From NCBI RefSeq assembly GCF_900102545.1, contig NZ_FNBN01000002.1, positions 470,264 through 534,263 on the forward strand: 64,000 bases of DNA, written 5' to 3'. Position numbers and translations under genes: made by a program. Of this stretch, positions 18,353 to 26,534 are shown piece after piece (the first letter of the stretch is position 1; each line of letters begins with the position of its first letter). Source of the stretch: Chitinophaga filiformis. Its GTDB lineage: Bacteria; Bacteroidota; Bacteroidia; Chitinophagales; Chitinophagaceae. The notes below the pieces were generated by a model that worked only from the letters and a program-made list of their open reading frames with translations, was not told the origin of the DNA and searched no databases.

Positions 18353-18769
18353 ATGGCAAAACTTAGAAAAATCGACGCGGAGACCAATGTCATCACCTGG
18401 TTTGAAATACCAGTACTGGATTCGGCCAGGGCAAAAGCATTTTATGAAACCATCCTGGACATCAAAATGCACACGCTCTACATGGAAGAAACAAATGAAG
18501 AGTTAACCTTCTTCCCATCTGATCCAAATGTTGTCCAGGCCACCTCTGGGCGCGTAAGCGGATCATTGACAAAATCAAAAAATGCAACACCGTCAGCCGG
18601 AGGTACAAAAGTCTATCTTAACGCATACCCCGAGATTGATCTTGTACTAAACAGGGTTGAAAAGGCTGGCGGAAAAATCATCGTTCCCAAAAAGCATATC
18701 AGGGCAGGCTTGATTGCAGTCATTGAAGATACCGAGGGAAACAGGATCGGGCTTCACGCTGAGCAGTGA
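18353..18769 (+). CDS. VOC-superfamily (glyoxalase/bleomycin-resistance fold) protein
   Basis: A 138-residue protein with the paired beta-alpha-beta-beta-beta fold of the vicinal oxygen chelate family. Family-like segments are NVITWFEIPVLDSARAKAFYE at the start and GLIAVIEDTEGNRIGLH at the end, where the late Glu/His could bind metal. Members of this subgroup are mostly uncharacterised; some bind small molecules without catalysis. I chose the ATG at 18353 (MAKLRKID) over an upstream in-frame ATG at 18284 because a promoter-like box lies between. A second, opposite-strand VOC gene follows. Confidence 0.88.
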   Translation: MAKLRKIDAETNVITWFEIPVLDSARAKAFYETILDIKMHTLYMEETNEELTFFPSDPNVVQATSGRVSGSLTKSKNATPSAGGTKVYLNAYPEIDLVLNRVEKAGGKIIVPKKHIRAGLIAVIEDTEGNRIGLHAEQ

Positions 18770-18809
18770 TCCTTTATACATCCAGGTACGGCTGTGCCTT
18801 TGTATGTGC

Positions 18810-19175
18810 TTAGCTGGAAAACGCTCCGATATGCCAGAGTATACCTGAGGGATCATGTATAAAACACTCCTTTCCCCAATCATATGTTCGTATGGGTGTC
18901 AGTTTCACACCGGGGTATTTATCGGGCAGGTTCAGTGTCTGCAGTTCGGTCCAGAAACGTTCTACGTCTTCCACTTCAAGGAAGATCATTGAATTATCTA
19001 TCCAATCCTGCACATACGCCCGCTGAAGGTAAAATGCCAGTTCTCCTGTTTCGAAAACAGACATGTCCGGAGATAATACCCCCTCCTCGAAACCGAGATC
19101 CCTGTAAAAACTACGGGACAGCTCAAAGTCTTTAGCGCCGATAAATGGCCGGATTGATACAGCTTTATGTTCCAT
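18810..19175 (-). CDS. VOC-superfamily protein
   Basis: A 121-residue single-domain VOC protein. Typical features are SIRPFIGAKDFELSRSFYRDLGF at the start and KECFIHDPSGILWHIG at the end, the latter giving the metal-site-like His. The frame is open upstream to 19259, but the extension has no family resemblance, so I use the Met at 19175 (MEHKAVSIRPFIG). It converges with the plus-strand VOC gene; the two differ in sequence and are not a recent duplication. Substrate unknown. Confidence 0.88.
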   Translation of the reverse strand: MEHKAVSIRPFIGAKDFELSRSFYRDLGFEEGVLSPDMSVFETGELAFYLQRAYVQDWIDNSMIFLEVEDVERFWTELQTLNLPDKYPGVKLTPIRTYDWGKECFIHDPSGILWHIGAFSS

Positions 19176-19224
19176 GATTTTTACGTTTATTGATTGCCAC
19201 GAACCTGGCCTGTTAAAGATAACA

Positions 19225-19249
19225 AAGCCCGGGCAAATAGCCCGGGCTT
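19225..19249 (-). terminator. terminator of the beta-helix lipoprotein gene
   Basis: AAGCCCGGGC and its complement form a perfect 10-bp stem (19225-19234 / 19240-19249) around a 5-base loop. On the minus strand a T-rich tail (CTTTGTTATCTTT) follows. It is 28 bases beyond the stop at 19277. Confidence 0.8.
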
Positions 19250-19276
19250 CATTACACAAACCAAATATTAACTGTA

Positions 19277-20674
19277 TTAGTTCAACTTCCTGTAACCTGC
19301 AGTTCCCATCGGGGAGCCAGCCAGCGGCAGGTAGTAATTCGCGGCATTTACCTGTGCGGATAACCAGGTCGGGAATTTCTTATTCACCAGTGTACCGGTA
19401 CCTTCCTGTACCTGTGCATTCTGCTCAGTGTAGATGTAATACTTGTCATAGATAGGCGCTACTGCGTTATGCGGTCTGATAAACGCATTTCCGTTGACTA
19501 TCTGAACACCTGTCTGACCAGTGCTACCATTGATACGCAGGCTATTTCCCATAGTATAGGCAATGGTATTGTTGGTAAACTGCACGATCGCATTCGCATA
19601 ACCTCTCATGCTCACACCATCTCCCGAGCCATTTCTGAACAGGTTGTTGTGAATGATATGGGTAACTCCGCTTCCACCGGAACCATAGAACTGGCAAAGT
19701 TCACCCCAACCGTCATGTACATAGTTGTCGTGTGTGTTGGTATTGATGGTACGTCCGCCGATCAGGATACCGCCATTATGCGCGGAATTCTTCTCCATTG
19801 CCCAGTTGGTCACTTCATTGTTGTAAACCTCCAGGTGATCAATAGCGGCAGTCTGTATACCATCTTTTCCAATGTTCATTACCTTATTGTTATAGATCTT
19901 CACGTTCTTCCACATGATGGGCTGTACATACTGATGACTTGTGGCCATTCCTGCTGTAGCGCCATAGTAAGGTGCATTAGCAGTCAGATCCCAGTAAGTA
20001 GCAGTATGACCGATATACATCGCTTCGTTTGCGGTACCTTTGATCACCAGATCATGTATCAGCAGATTGTTCATTGTGGTGTTCGGATATTGCGTGGTCG
20101 CATCTCCTGTTACAGGATCTGTTTTCGCTACGATACCATTACCACCATTCTCGATAGTCAGATTGGAAACTTCGATGTTGTCACTCTTGTTACCGATCTG
20201 CAGATCATAATAAGCTTCTTTTGCTCCCTGTGTTGAACCACTGATAACGATCTGGGACTGTCCTGACTGACCTCCGAAACGTATGTAATGGGAGTTCCAG
20301 AATACACATCCCACGCTGTACGCACCACCATTCCAGGCTGGATCACCGATTTTAACTGCATTACCTGCCAGGTTGCGAATGGTAATAGGTGCAGAAGCGC
20401 TTCCACTCACATTCACCACCTGTACAGCCTTAAAATTACCTTTCAGGTTGATAATGTCACCTGGTTTGTAAGTGCCTGCGGTATTGTCTATAAGCAGACG
20501 ACCATTGGCATCAGGAACCAGTGTAAACTCCCTTCCGGTAACTGTTGCGGTAACAGCCAGATTGTTGTTTGCGTCCAGTTTTTCCGTTAAAATGTCCTCT
20601 TTCTGACAGCTTGCAGCGAGAATGAGCATAGCCGCGCCAATCATTGATTGGCCAATGATGTTGAGATTCTTCAT
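19277..20674 (-). CDS. lipoprotein with right-handed parallel beta-helix
   Basis: A 465-residue surface or periplasmic lipoprotein; the lipobox LAASC puts lipidated Cys at 23. From about 100 onward the protein is a chain of beta-helix coils rich in Asn and Gly (VSNLTIENGGNGIVAK, DHLEVYNNEVTNW, TNTHDNYVHDGWG, IHNNLFRNGSGDGVSMRG), as in NosD-like and polysaccharide-lyase-like proteins. No specific lyase catalytic residues could be assigned, so it may bind or cleave an acidic glycan. It is monocistronic with its own terminator. Three 13-bp direct repeats lie just upstream and may be its operator. Confidence 0.85.
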   Translation of the reverse strand: MKNLNIIGQSMIGAAMLILAASCQKEDILTEKLDANNNLAVTATVTGREFTLVPDANGRLLIDNTAGTYKPGDIINLKGNFKAVQVVNVSGSASAPITIRNLAGNAVKIGDPAWNGGAYSVGCVFWNSHYIRFGGQSGQSQIVISGSTQGAKEAYYDLQIGNKSDNIEVSNLTIENGGNGIVAKTDPVTGDATTQYPNTTMNNLLIHDLVIKGTANEAMYIGHTATYWDLTANAPYYGATAGMATSHQYVQPIMWKNVKIYNNKVMNIGKDGIQTAAIDHLEVYNNEVTNWAMEKNSAHNGGILIGGRTINTNTHDNYVHDGWGELCQFYGSGGSGVTHIIHNNLFRNGSGDGVSMRGYANAIVQFTNNTIAYTMGNSLRINGSTGQTGVQIVNGNAFIRPHNAVAPIYDKYYIYTEQNAQVQEGTGTLVNKKFPTWLSAQVNAANYYLPLAGSPMGTAGYRKLN

Positions 20675-20729
20675 GTTGTAAATTAGGATACAGTTAAATT
20701 TTAGGTGCGGTGACTCAAACCGCCCAATA

Positions 20730-20795
20730 AATGTTGTGATTAAAAAATAATGTCGTGATTACTCGAAATAAAAAAGCTGACTAATGTTGTGATTA
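20730..20795. repeat. three 13-bp direct repeats upstream of the beta-helix gene
   Basis: AATGTTGTGATTA at 20730-20742, AATGTCGTGATTA at 20749-20761 and AATGTTGTGATTA at 20783-20795: three near-identical copies starting 56 bases above the start codon of the minus-strand lipoprotein gene. Spacing between starts is 19 and 34. This looks like a multi-site operator. Confidence 0.6.
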
Positions 20796-21210
20796 ATTAG
20801 ACCAAATAGGTGTTTAAAAATTCGATTTGTTACAGTGTGTTTTTCTGTTTTTCAATCAAGATAGGTTTTAAAAAATGATCAGTTGCGATGTGCTCTTCTG
20901 TTTTTCAATAAGTTTTTCCGATATGTCTCTTACTCTTCTGTTGGGCTTTTGGTGTGCATCGTTACGTTTACCGATGCTGAACATTCATGACAAAGTAAAT
21001 AACAAATTGTTCTTCTTCAATTGCGATGCAAAGTTAGAAATAATTCTGCAAATTCAAAACAAAAAAAAATTCGCAATGAAACAAAAATTATTCAACAACT
21101 ACACGAAAGTGTATACAGTAACTGTATCACATCGATGAATCTGAAGACTGTTTACTATCTTGTGTCGCCGCTTATACGGTTATTATTATTAATTGAAACC
21201 CTTACTGACC
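20796..21210. other. AT-rich intergenic region
   Basis: About 415 bases between divergent genes. It is strongly AT-rich with A and T runs (for example 21060-21069). The string CTGTTTTTCAAT occurs twice (near 20844 and 20899). I see no coding pattern, RNA gene or clear promoter box here. Promoters of both flanking genes presumably lie here. Confidence 0.4.
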
Positions 21211-22452
21211 ATGAACAAAATTGTCTGCCTGACACTCATCTGTAGTATGATAACAGGTGTTTTATATTCTCAGACACCAAAAGAAGAAAAGGAATTGCTG
21301 AAAGCTGTAGATCAGTTCACGAATGCCAATAAACAAAACTGGGATGATCTGGAGAAGTTAATGAACAGTTTGCCTGACAGTGAAATTGTACAGCGGACTG
21401 ATAAATTTCGCAACGCAGCTTTTGTCAAATCGTTTAATTCTTTTAGTCAGAAAAACGGCGACAAATATGCAGCTGTACGCTCAGCAAAATTTGCACAGTA
21501 TGCTCCGCCACCACCTGCACTGCTCGCCCTTGAATGGGATACAACAAGCCTCCGCACGCCCAATGGTGTGACCAGCAATATCGATCTGTTCTCAGTGATC
21601 CTGCTCCGGACATTTGATCCGGGTCTGACCGCACAGATCGCCAACTCGATGTTTGTACTAACCATATTCTCCGACACCACATTGCAGCCCTTGGCCCTGC
21701 GTTATTACCGCGTAAAAGGGATGTTCGGTACGCAACTGTATACCAGGCATCTTTCGGGCGATTTCTGGCAAGTCTGGGCCGCAGACCGCATACTGGCGAT
21801 TTCGTTCCGATATGACGTAAGACAGGGGATTATTTCCGCCGCCAGTCGGACAAAGCTGGATGACCCCGCCTATGCAAAGATCAGTTGGCCTCATTCCATA
21901 GCGAAGCCAGCCAATGAAACTGTCCGCCTGATGGATGATCTGGTACAATCAATATGGGACAGTTATCCGGAAATTGGATATGAAAATGAGGACAGGTACC
22001 TTCGGTACCGGCAATTGCAGACCATAAAACTGGCAGCATTTCATAATAGCAACCGCGGGCGTTACAGGAAAGCCATAGAACAGGAGTTGCGCTCGCTGGC
22101 ACAGCCGCCTGCTACGCTTACCGGCTTTAAAGAGCTCACTACAGCAGAGGACGATATCACTCCCTACAGGGATAGCACCTACAATGCGGCCACTTTTCTC
22201 TATCCCCGTCAGTGGGCTTCAGCAATACAGATGGCAGCTCTATCCTATTTCCAGCTGAACCCGAAAGAATATGCGAGGCGTGTACAACATACTGCTATAT
22301 TCGGCCTGAACAGCTATGCCCGCCAACTCAATAATGACGAATGGGAAGTGTGGAATGTAGGGGCCTTGGATGCCTGCAGTTATATATGGGACCTCAGGAC
22401 CGGACATGCCAGCAAAGCTCGCTACTGGGTACAGGAAGATACCAGGTTTTGA
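21211..22452 (+). CDS. secreted protein of unknown function
   Basis: A 413-residue protein that I do not recognise. It begins with a signal peptide (MNKIVCLTLICSMITGVLYSQ), so it is exported. The mature part is mixed alpha/beta, with a proline run (YAPPPPALLALEWD), many Trp and Tyr residues near the end (DEWEVWNVGALDACSYIWDL), and no visible catalytic motif or membrane segment. The frame is open to a TTG at 21193, but the ATG at 21211 starts the signal peptide. Neighbours are a divergent beta-helix lipoprotein and a convergent reductase; no operon. Codon use resembles the surrounding genes. Confidence 0.75.
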   Translation: MNKIVCLTLICSMITGVLYSQTPKEEKELLKAVDQFTNANKQNWDDLEKLMNSLPDSEIVQRTDKFRNAAFVKSFNSFSQKNGDKYAAVRSAKFAQYAPPPPALLALEWDTTSLRTPNGVTSNIDLFSVILLRTFDPGLTAQIANSMFVLTIFSDTTLQPLALRYYRVKGMFGTQLYTRHLSGDFWQVWAADRILAISFRYDVRQGIISAASRTKLDDPAYAKISWPHSIAKPANETVRLMDDLVQSIWDSYPEIGYENEDRYLRYRQLQTIKLAAFHNSNRGRYRKAIEQELRSLAQPPATLTGFKELTTAEDDITPYRDSTYNAATFLYPRQWASAIQMAALSYFQLNPKEYARRVQHTAIFGLNSYARQLNNDEWEVWNVGALDACSYIWDLRTGHASKARYWVQEDTRF

Positions 22453-22571
22453 TATAACTTAGAGTCCCGCTGTAAGAACTATTTATAGTCACTATGGCAG
22501 AGCTGGCTTGTTCTCTGATGTGTCGGCTCAAGTCCAACTATGCGTCGGGTATGAGGCATGTTTAAGTCCAG

Positions 22572-22615
22572 ATCAAAGGCATATCAAAGGCATATCAAAG
22601 GCATGTCAAAGGCAT
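22572..22615 (+). repeat. four tandem 11-bp repeats
   Basis: ATCAAAGGCAT is repeated three times exactly (22572-22582, 22583-22593, 22594-22604), then once with A to G at the first base (22605-22615). The 11-base period puts each unit on the same face of the helix. It lies in the 3' gap between two convergent genes. Confidence 0.85.
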
Positions 22616-22717
22616 AGTAACGGAGGCCAATTTTGAACCACGTGTCAGAACTGGTTTGTTAGTGTCGGATCATACAATACTAACAGGAACAAATCCCATT
22701 AATCTTCCATATGAACT

Positions 22718-22817
22718 GGTACAAACTATGGTTCTCCTATGGGTATCTTACGTTCATCTGACGTCTTTGAACGTAGCATGAACTTAAGATACCCATAGGA
22801 GAACCATAGCTTGTACC
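22718..22817. repeat. long inverted repeat with 40-nt arms
   Basis: Arms 22718-22757 and 22778-22817 pair over 40 positions with two mismatches, and the 25 bases at 22726-22750 pair perfectly with 22785-22809. The loop is 20 bases. It stands between convergent stop codons (22452 and 22876), so it can act as a bidirectional terminator, but it is far longer than the other terminators in this window and lacks a T-run. Confidence 0.85.
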
Positions 22818-22875
22818 TGATTACATCCTGTTCACATACTCTTCAAAGCAATTCTCTTTCCGGTGCAATTATATC

Positions 22876-23442
22876 CTATGCCTTTTCATAATCAAGCAGG
22901 ATTACCCCTGATTTTGAGGTAACGGCCCGGTTGAGTTTCAGATTCGTCCTGTCCTTCAGATCTGAAAAGAGCGGCTTCCCTCCTCCCAGGATCACAGGAT
23001 GCACCGCCAGCAGGTAATTATCAATGAGGCCCAGGTTAACAAACGTAGTGATCAGTTTTGCCCCACCATAAAGCCAGATGTCCTTTCCCGAATGTGCTTT
23101 TATTTCATTCACCTTTTCAGCAATATCAGATGTGATATATGCAGCATCCTTACTACCCGTCGGCCGTGTTGAAAAAACATACTTGCTTTTACTATGCACG
23201 TTCTCCCAGAGTTTTTTTTCTGGTAAAGAAGCATCGGCAGCAGGCTGATACTGCCCCCATAGATCATAACTCACTCTCCCGTAAAAGATCGTATCTATCC
23301 GTGCCAGGAACTCGTCAAAATGCGATGTGATGCTCTCTCCGGCAGCAGGTCCATCGTCCATGATGCACCAATCAATTTCGCCGTTAGGTCCTTCAATAAA
23401 ACCGTCGAGTGTTACGGCAAGATTTAAGATTACTTTTCTCAT
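22876..23442 (-). CDS. dihydrofolate reductase-like (RibD C-terminal fold) protein
   Basis: A 188-residue cytoplasmic protein with the dihydrofolate-reductase-like fold. Signature segments are MRKVILNLAVTLDGFIEGPNGE at the start, TIFYGRVSYDLWGQY in the middle, and DIWLYGGAKLITTFVNLGLIDNYLLAVHPVILGGGKP with the NADPH-binding glycines. These stand-alone RibD-like proteins in soil Bacteroidota are of unknown substrate and often accompany AraC or efflux genes. It is flanked by unrelated genes and appears to be monocistronic. Confidence 0.92.
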   Translation of the reverse strand: MRKVILNLAVTLDGFIEGPNGEIDWCIMDDGPAAGESITSHFDEFLARIDTIFYGRVSYDLWGQYQPAADASLPEKKLWENVHSKSKYVFSTRPTGSKDAAYITSDIAEKVNEIKAHSGKDIWLYGGAKLITTFVNLGLIDNYLLAVHPVILGGGKPLFSDLKDRTNLKLNRAVTSKSGVILLDYEKA

Positions 23443-23554
23443 ATCGTATGGTTTACGTTTTACTTTTCCGCGCTAAGTTCCTGCATTTTATTTATCCTGA
23501 AACCATTCTTTTTGACGAGGGCTGCCAATGCGTTGAATTCCAACTCAGGTGTGT

Positions 23555-23594
23555 AAATAAAAAAGATAAAGGCCGCACAATGGCGGCCCTTATC
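23555..23594 (-). terminator. terminator of the T9SS-sorted protein gene
   Basis: Arms 23565-23576 and 23583-23594 form a 12-bp stem with one mismatch (core GGCCGC/GCGGCC). On the minus strand six T follow directly, then more T-rich sequence. It lies 28 bases past the stop at 23622. Confidence 0.85.
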
Positions 23595-23621
23595 ATTTAC
23601 CACAGCACATATCAATTTCAC

Positions 23622-25949
23622 TTAAAGCACAATGAGCTTCTGTGTTGAATTGAGAGAAGAATTTGAGATCTTCACCAGGTATACGCCCGGTTTCAATGCT
23701 TTGGGTTCCACTGTGTAATTATTTCCTGTAGTCACTTTCTGCAGTATCAGCTCACCTGTCAGGTTATATACAGTGATAATACTTCTTTCCATTTTAGCGT
23801 TTGTAAAACGGATCTGAGCACCATTGCTGGCTGGAGCCGGGTTAGGATATACCTGGAATTCCGGATGAGCGTACACAACTTTGTATTCCTCAGGTCTTGC
23901 CTGACCCTCGAATGGCTGATTACAATATAAAGACCAATCAATACCTGATTTAGCCTCAGCAACAGCTTCGCTGGTTCTTGCAGAAGAAAGCAGAGCAGCA
24001 TTGTACCATTTGGTATTCACACTGGCAGCACCAGTAACACCGGTAACCAGCTGCAGACGGTAGTCATACTTCGCCTTTCTTGTAGCTTCCCCCTGATAGA
24101 TATAATCAGTGTTTGTAATGATAGCGATCACTATATTGTTAGCTGGAGCAGAAGCAAGGTTCAGTGTAACATTACCGCTGGATACATACTGGCTGTATAC
24201 AGGCGTACCATTGGTAGTCCAGTAAGCCAGCTGACAGGTCATATTAGCGCCTATAGGTTGGAAGTTAACGGTAACGGTATTACCGGTCACTGTTAAAGGA
24301 ATCTGATTAGCGCCTGACCAACCTGGGAGTGTAGTTGTATCAGGTCTCAGCACGCCGCTGGTATTAGTTGTTTTCACATAAGGCGTTGCGATCCACGGAG
24401 CTGGATTTAACCAGGAAGGCTGCCACTCGGCGCCGATAGAACTACCAAAATTCGCATCGAGCAATGCTACAACAGCTCTCTTCCATTTACCAAAATCAAC
24501 CATGGCCTGTTTAGCCCTGTACTCAGTGATCAGTCTGCGCATCTGTGCAGCACCTATTCCACTCGCCATGCCTTCCAGTACTCTTCCGGATGCATATCTC
24601 CAGATCCAGGGAACAGCGTTGTTGCCGAGCACATTACCCACGAAAGTAGGGAACGATGAACTATACTGGTGTCCACCGAGGAACCTGCGCCATGTACAGA
24701 GCTGCTGACCGCCATTGAACATGTTCACACCTTCTGCTGATGGTCCGCCGAAGCTACCATCCTGCAGCCAGCCTGAATAACATTCAATAGGCATAAACGG
24801 CGCAATGAAATCAGTACCATTCAGGAAGCCCATAGAGCTGTAGTTATTGGATCTGCGGGCATCAGCTGTTTGCTGGAACCACACGTTACCACCTTCATGG
24901 AACCATGCAGATTGTTTTACACCTGGCAGGTCGGCCAATGTAGCATGAATACCTTCATGCACCATAGCGCTTCTCTGGTATTCGCCATCGCTGCCTTTGA
25001 ATGCAGGATCAAAAGCAGACACCGGGTAATAGGATGCCAGGATAATAGGCCAGCTCTTTCCATTATAGCCTATAGCACTCTGCCATCCACCCAGCTCTGT
25101 GCTATCTGCATTGTCAGTACAAAGACCGGAACCATACAGGTATACAGCGCTCTTATAACCGCTTCTCGCTCTCAGGTCAGCAGGCCAGCCCATTGTATCG
25201 CGGAAGTATTTGAACTCGCTGTTTAAGCGGGCCAGCATCGGTGTGATAGCGGCAGAAGTGATGACAGATTTTTTCTTTGGCCCCCAACGGAACGTCCACC
25301 AGCCGGAAGACTGGGTGCCCACTACCTGCGGACAATCATTCAGCACCTGTGCAGGCTCAGCCAGATTAGGATATTCAGTCCTGAAGTCATAACTGATGGT
25401 AGGTGAGTATGCAGGCCAGGCATAAGGACTGCCATCACCACCGCCCGGAGGCGGTTCTGTTGTTACCGGAGTGCCGTACACACGCCATTCCAGGATGCCC
25501 GTCGACTGCGAAGTATTACGCATGGAGAGACGCAGTCTGGTTGTATTCACTGATGTAAAAGATGCCGTGTTGAAAGCATTTTTTACTAAAGGAACATTTG
25601 CCAGTTGTGTCCATGCTGAACCATTCCAGTATTCAAGATAAGCGGTAGTAGGCGTCAGCACACCACCAGCGTCATCAAACCAGTACACTTGCACCGAGGT
25701 AACAGCATAAGTCTGTGCCCAGTCATACTGCACCCATTGGATGGAATTCGGATTATCCCAGTTGCCATAGGCGCCATGGGTTTTGTCATTTGAATTGGCC
25801 GGCGTGTAATTGTCATTTAACGCCGTAATAGTTTCCCAGGGGGAAACATAAGAAGTTGAGGAGCTTGCCTGTGGCGCAATATTCGTTTGTGCGTGCGCGA
25901 CAATGCTGCCAAACAACAACAGGAGCGATGTCCATGTAGATTTTAGCAT
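23622..25949 (-). CDS. secreted HEXXH-containing protein with discoidin-like domain and T9SS sorting tail
   Basis: A 775-residue exported protein. Order: signal peptide (to about 21), a discoidin/F5-8C-like carbohydrate-binding domain at about 25-160, a Pro/Gly linker, a central domain at about 175-540, a beta-sandwich stretch, and a C-terminal type IX secretion sorting domain at about 695-775 (VYPNPAPASNG, then ITVYNLTGEL, ending LKPGVYLVKIS). The central domain holds H331-E-G-I-H335, with E352 in WFHEGG 17 residues later: the layout of a gluzincin zinc peptidase. I know of no exact family name to give it. Cell-surface delivery through T9SS is well supported; peptidase activity is inference. 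Confidence 0.85.
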   Translation of the reverse strand: MLKSTWTSLLLLFGSIVAHAQTNIAPQASSSTSYVSPWETITALNDNYTPANSNDKTHGAYGNWDNPNSIQWVQYDWAQTYAVTSVQVYWFDDAGGVLTPTTAYLEYWNGSAWTQLANVPLVKNAFNTASFTSVNTTRLRLSMRNTSQSTGILEWRVYGTPVTTEPPPGGGDGSPYAWPAYSPTISYDFRTEYPNLAEPAQVLNDCPQVVGTQSSGWWTFRWGPKKKSVITSAAITPMLARLNSEFKYFRDTMGWPADLRARSGYKSAVYLYGSGLCTDNADSTELGGWQSAIGYNGKSWPIILASYYPVSAFDPAFKGSDGEYQRSAMVHEGIHATLADLPGVKQSAWFHEGGNVWFQQTADARRSNNYSSMGFLNGTDFIAPFMPIECYSGWLQDGSFGGPSAEGVNMFNGGQQLCTWRRFLGGHQYSSSFPTFVGNVLGNNAVPWIWRYASGRVLEGMASGIGAAQMRRLITEYRAKQAMVDFGKWKRAVVALLDANFGSSIGAEWQPSWLNPAPWIATPYVKTTNTSGVLRPDTTTLPGWSGANQIPLTVTGNTVTVNFQPIGANMTCQLAYWTTNGTPVYSQYVSSGNVTLNLASAPANNIVIAIITNTDYIYQGEATRKAKYDYRLQLVTGVTGAASVNTKWYNAALLSSARTSEAVAEAKSGIDWSLYCNQPFEGQARPEEYKVVYAHPEFQVYPNPAPASNGAQIRFTNAKMERSIITVYNLTGELILQKVTTGNNYTVEPKALKPGVYLVKISNSSLNSTQKLIVL

Positions 25950-26446
25950 CGTGTGTTTCTTTTAAATGGTGATAAAAAAAAGGATAGCCTGGATAGTTGT
26001 TCACTTCACCATCGACGGGTTTTTCAGGTCACAGCAATTCCTATAGCGGGCTTTTCAGGTCACTGCTTCATAGGTTCTCGTATTGATCTTCGGAATGAAA
26101 ATAAACTATGGCTGAATAGAGCGCCATAGCTGGGTCGTATCATTTTTCCTATACCGTAAATGGTTCTTTTGAGTTTTAATAATATGGTTTTTGATGCTCA
26201 GTACACTATACTTCTGCACGCTGTAAAAATAGTATAGTATTCAATACTGGAATCTCCGTATTTTAACTTCTTTGTATAGTATTTTATCCATATGGTGTCA
26301 CACAGACACTATATAATAATACATCAATATTGTACAGTTACTATCAACAGTAACAGGCATATGTTTTCGTAGGTATTCTATTCCGGCTAACCTGAAAATA
26401 ATATTTCAGCGGGATAAGCCCCTTTTGCATTTTTCTCTTCTCATAA
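25950..26446. other. intergenic region with a 20-bp direct repeat
   Basis: Roughly 500 bases between divergent genes. Two near-identical 20-mers starting CGGG(T/C)TTTTCAGGTCAC occur at 26016-26035 and 26047-26066 (18 of 20 identical, 31-base period). GTTACT/AGTAAC forms a small dyad at 26337-26354. The region near 26200-26300 is rich in TATAGTATT strings. I see no coding pattern. Confidence 0.5.
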
Positions 26447-26488
26447 TTTGACGCATTAAACAAAGTAGTTTGACGTTTTAAACAAAGT
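26447..26488 (+). promoter_or_regulatory. AraC-type direct-repeat operator
   Basis: Two 20-bp direct repeats, 26447-26466 and 26469-26488, identical at 18 of 20 positions (TTTGACG..TTAAACAAAGT), 22 bases apart (two helical turns). The downstream copy ends 19 bases before the -7 box, covering the -33 region, which is where AraC activators usually bind. The AraC gene at 27890 is the obvious candidate protein. Confidence 0.6.
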
Positions 26489-26507
26489 CGCTTCCAGTAG
26501 TTGTCTT

Positions 26508-26515
26508 TAGCTTTG
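26508..26515 (+). promoter_or_regulatory. -7 promoter box of the SDR gene
   Basis: TAgcTTTG, an exact match to TAnnTTTG, 19 bases before the ATG at 26535. There is no good -33 TTG at the usual spacing, consistent with activator-dependent transcription. Confidence 0.6.
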
Positions 26516-26534
26516 TCTCATAAAATTCAAAAAA

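Noticed and set aside
19469..20236. 255-residue plus-strand frame opposite the beta-helix lipoprotein gene
   Set aside because: Antisense shadow; the minus-strand protein has a lipobox and clear beta-helix repeats.
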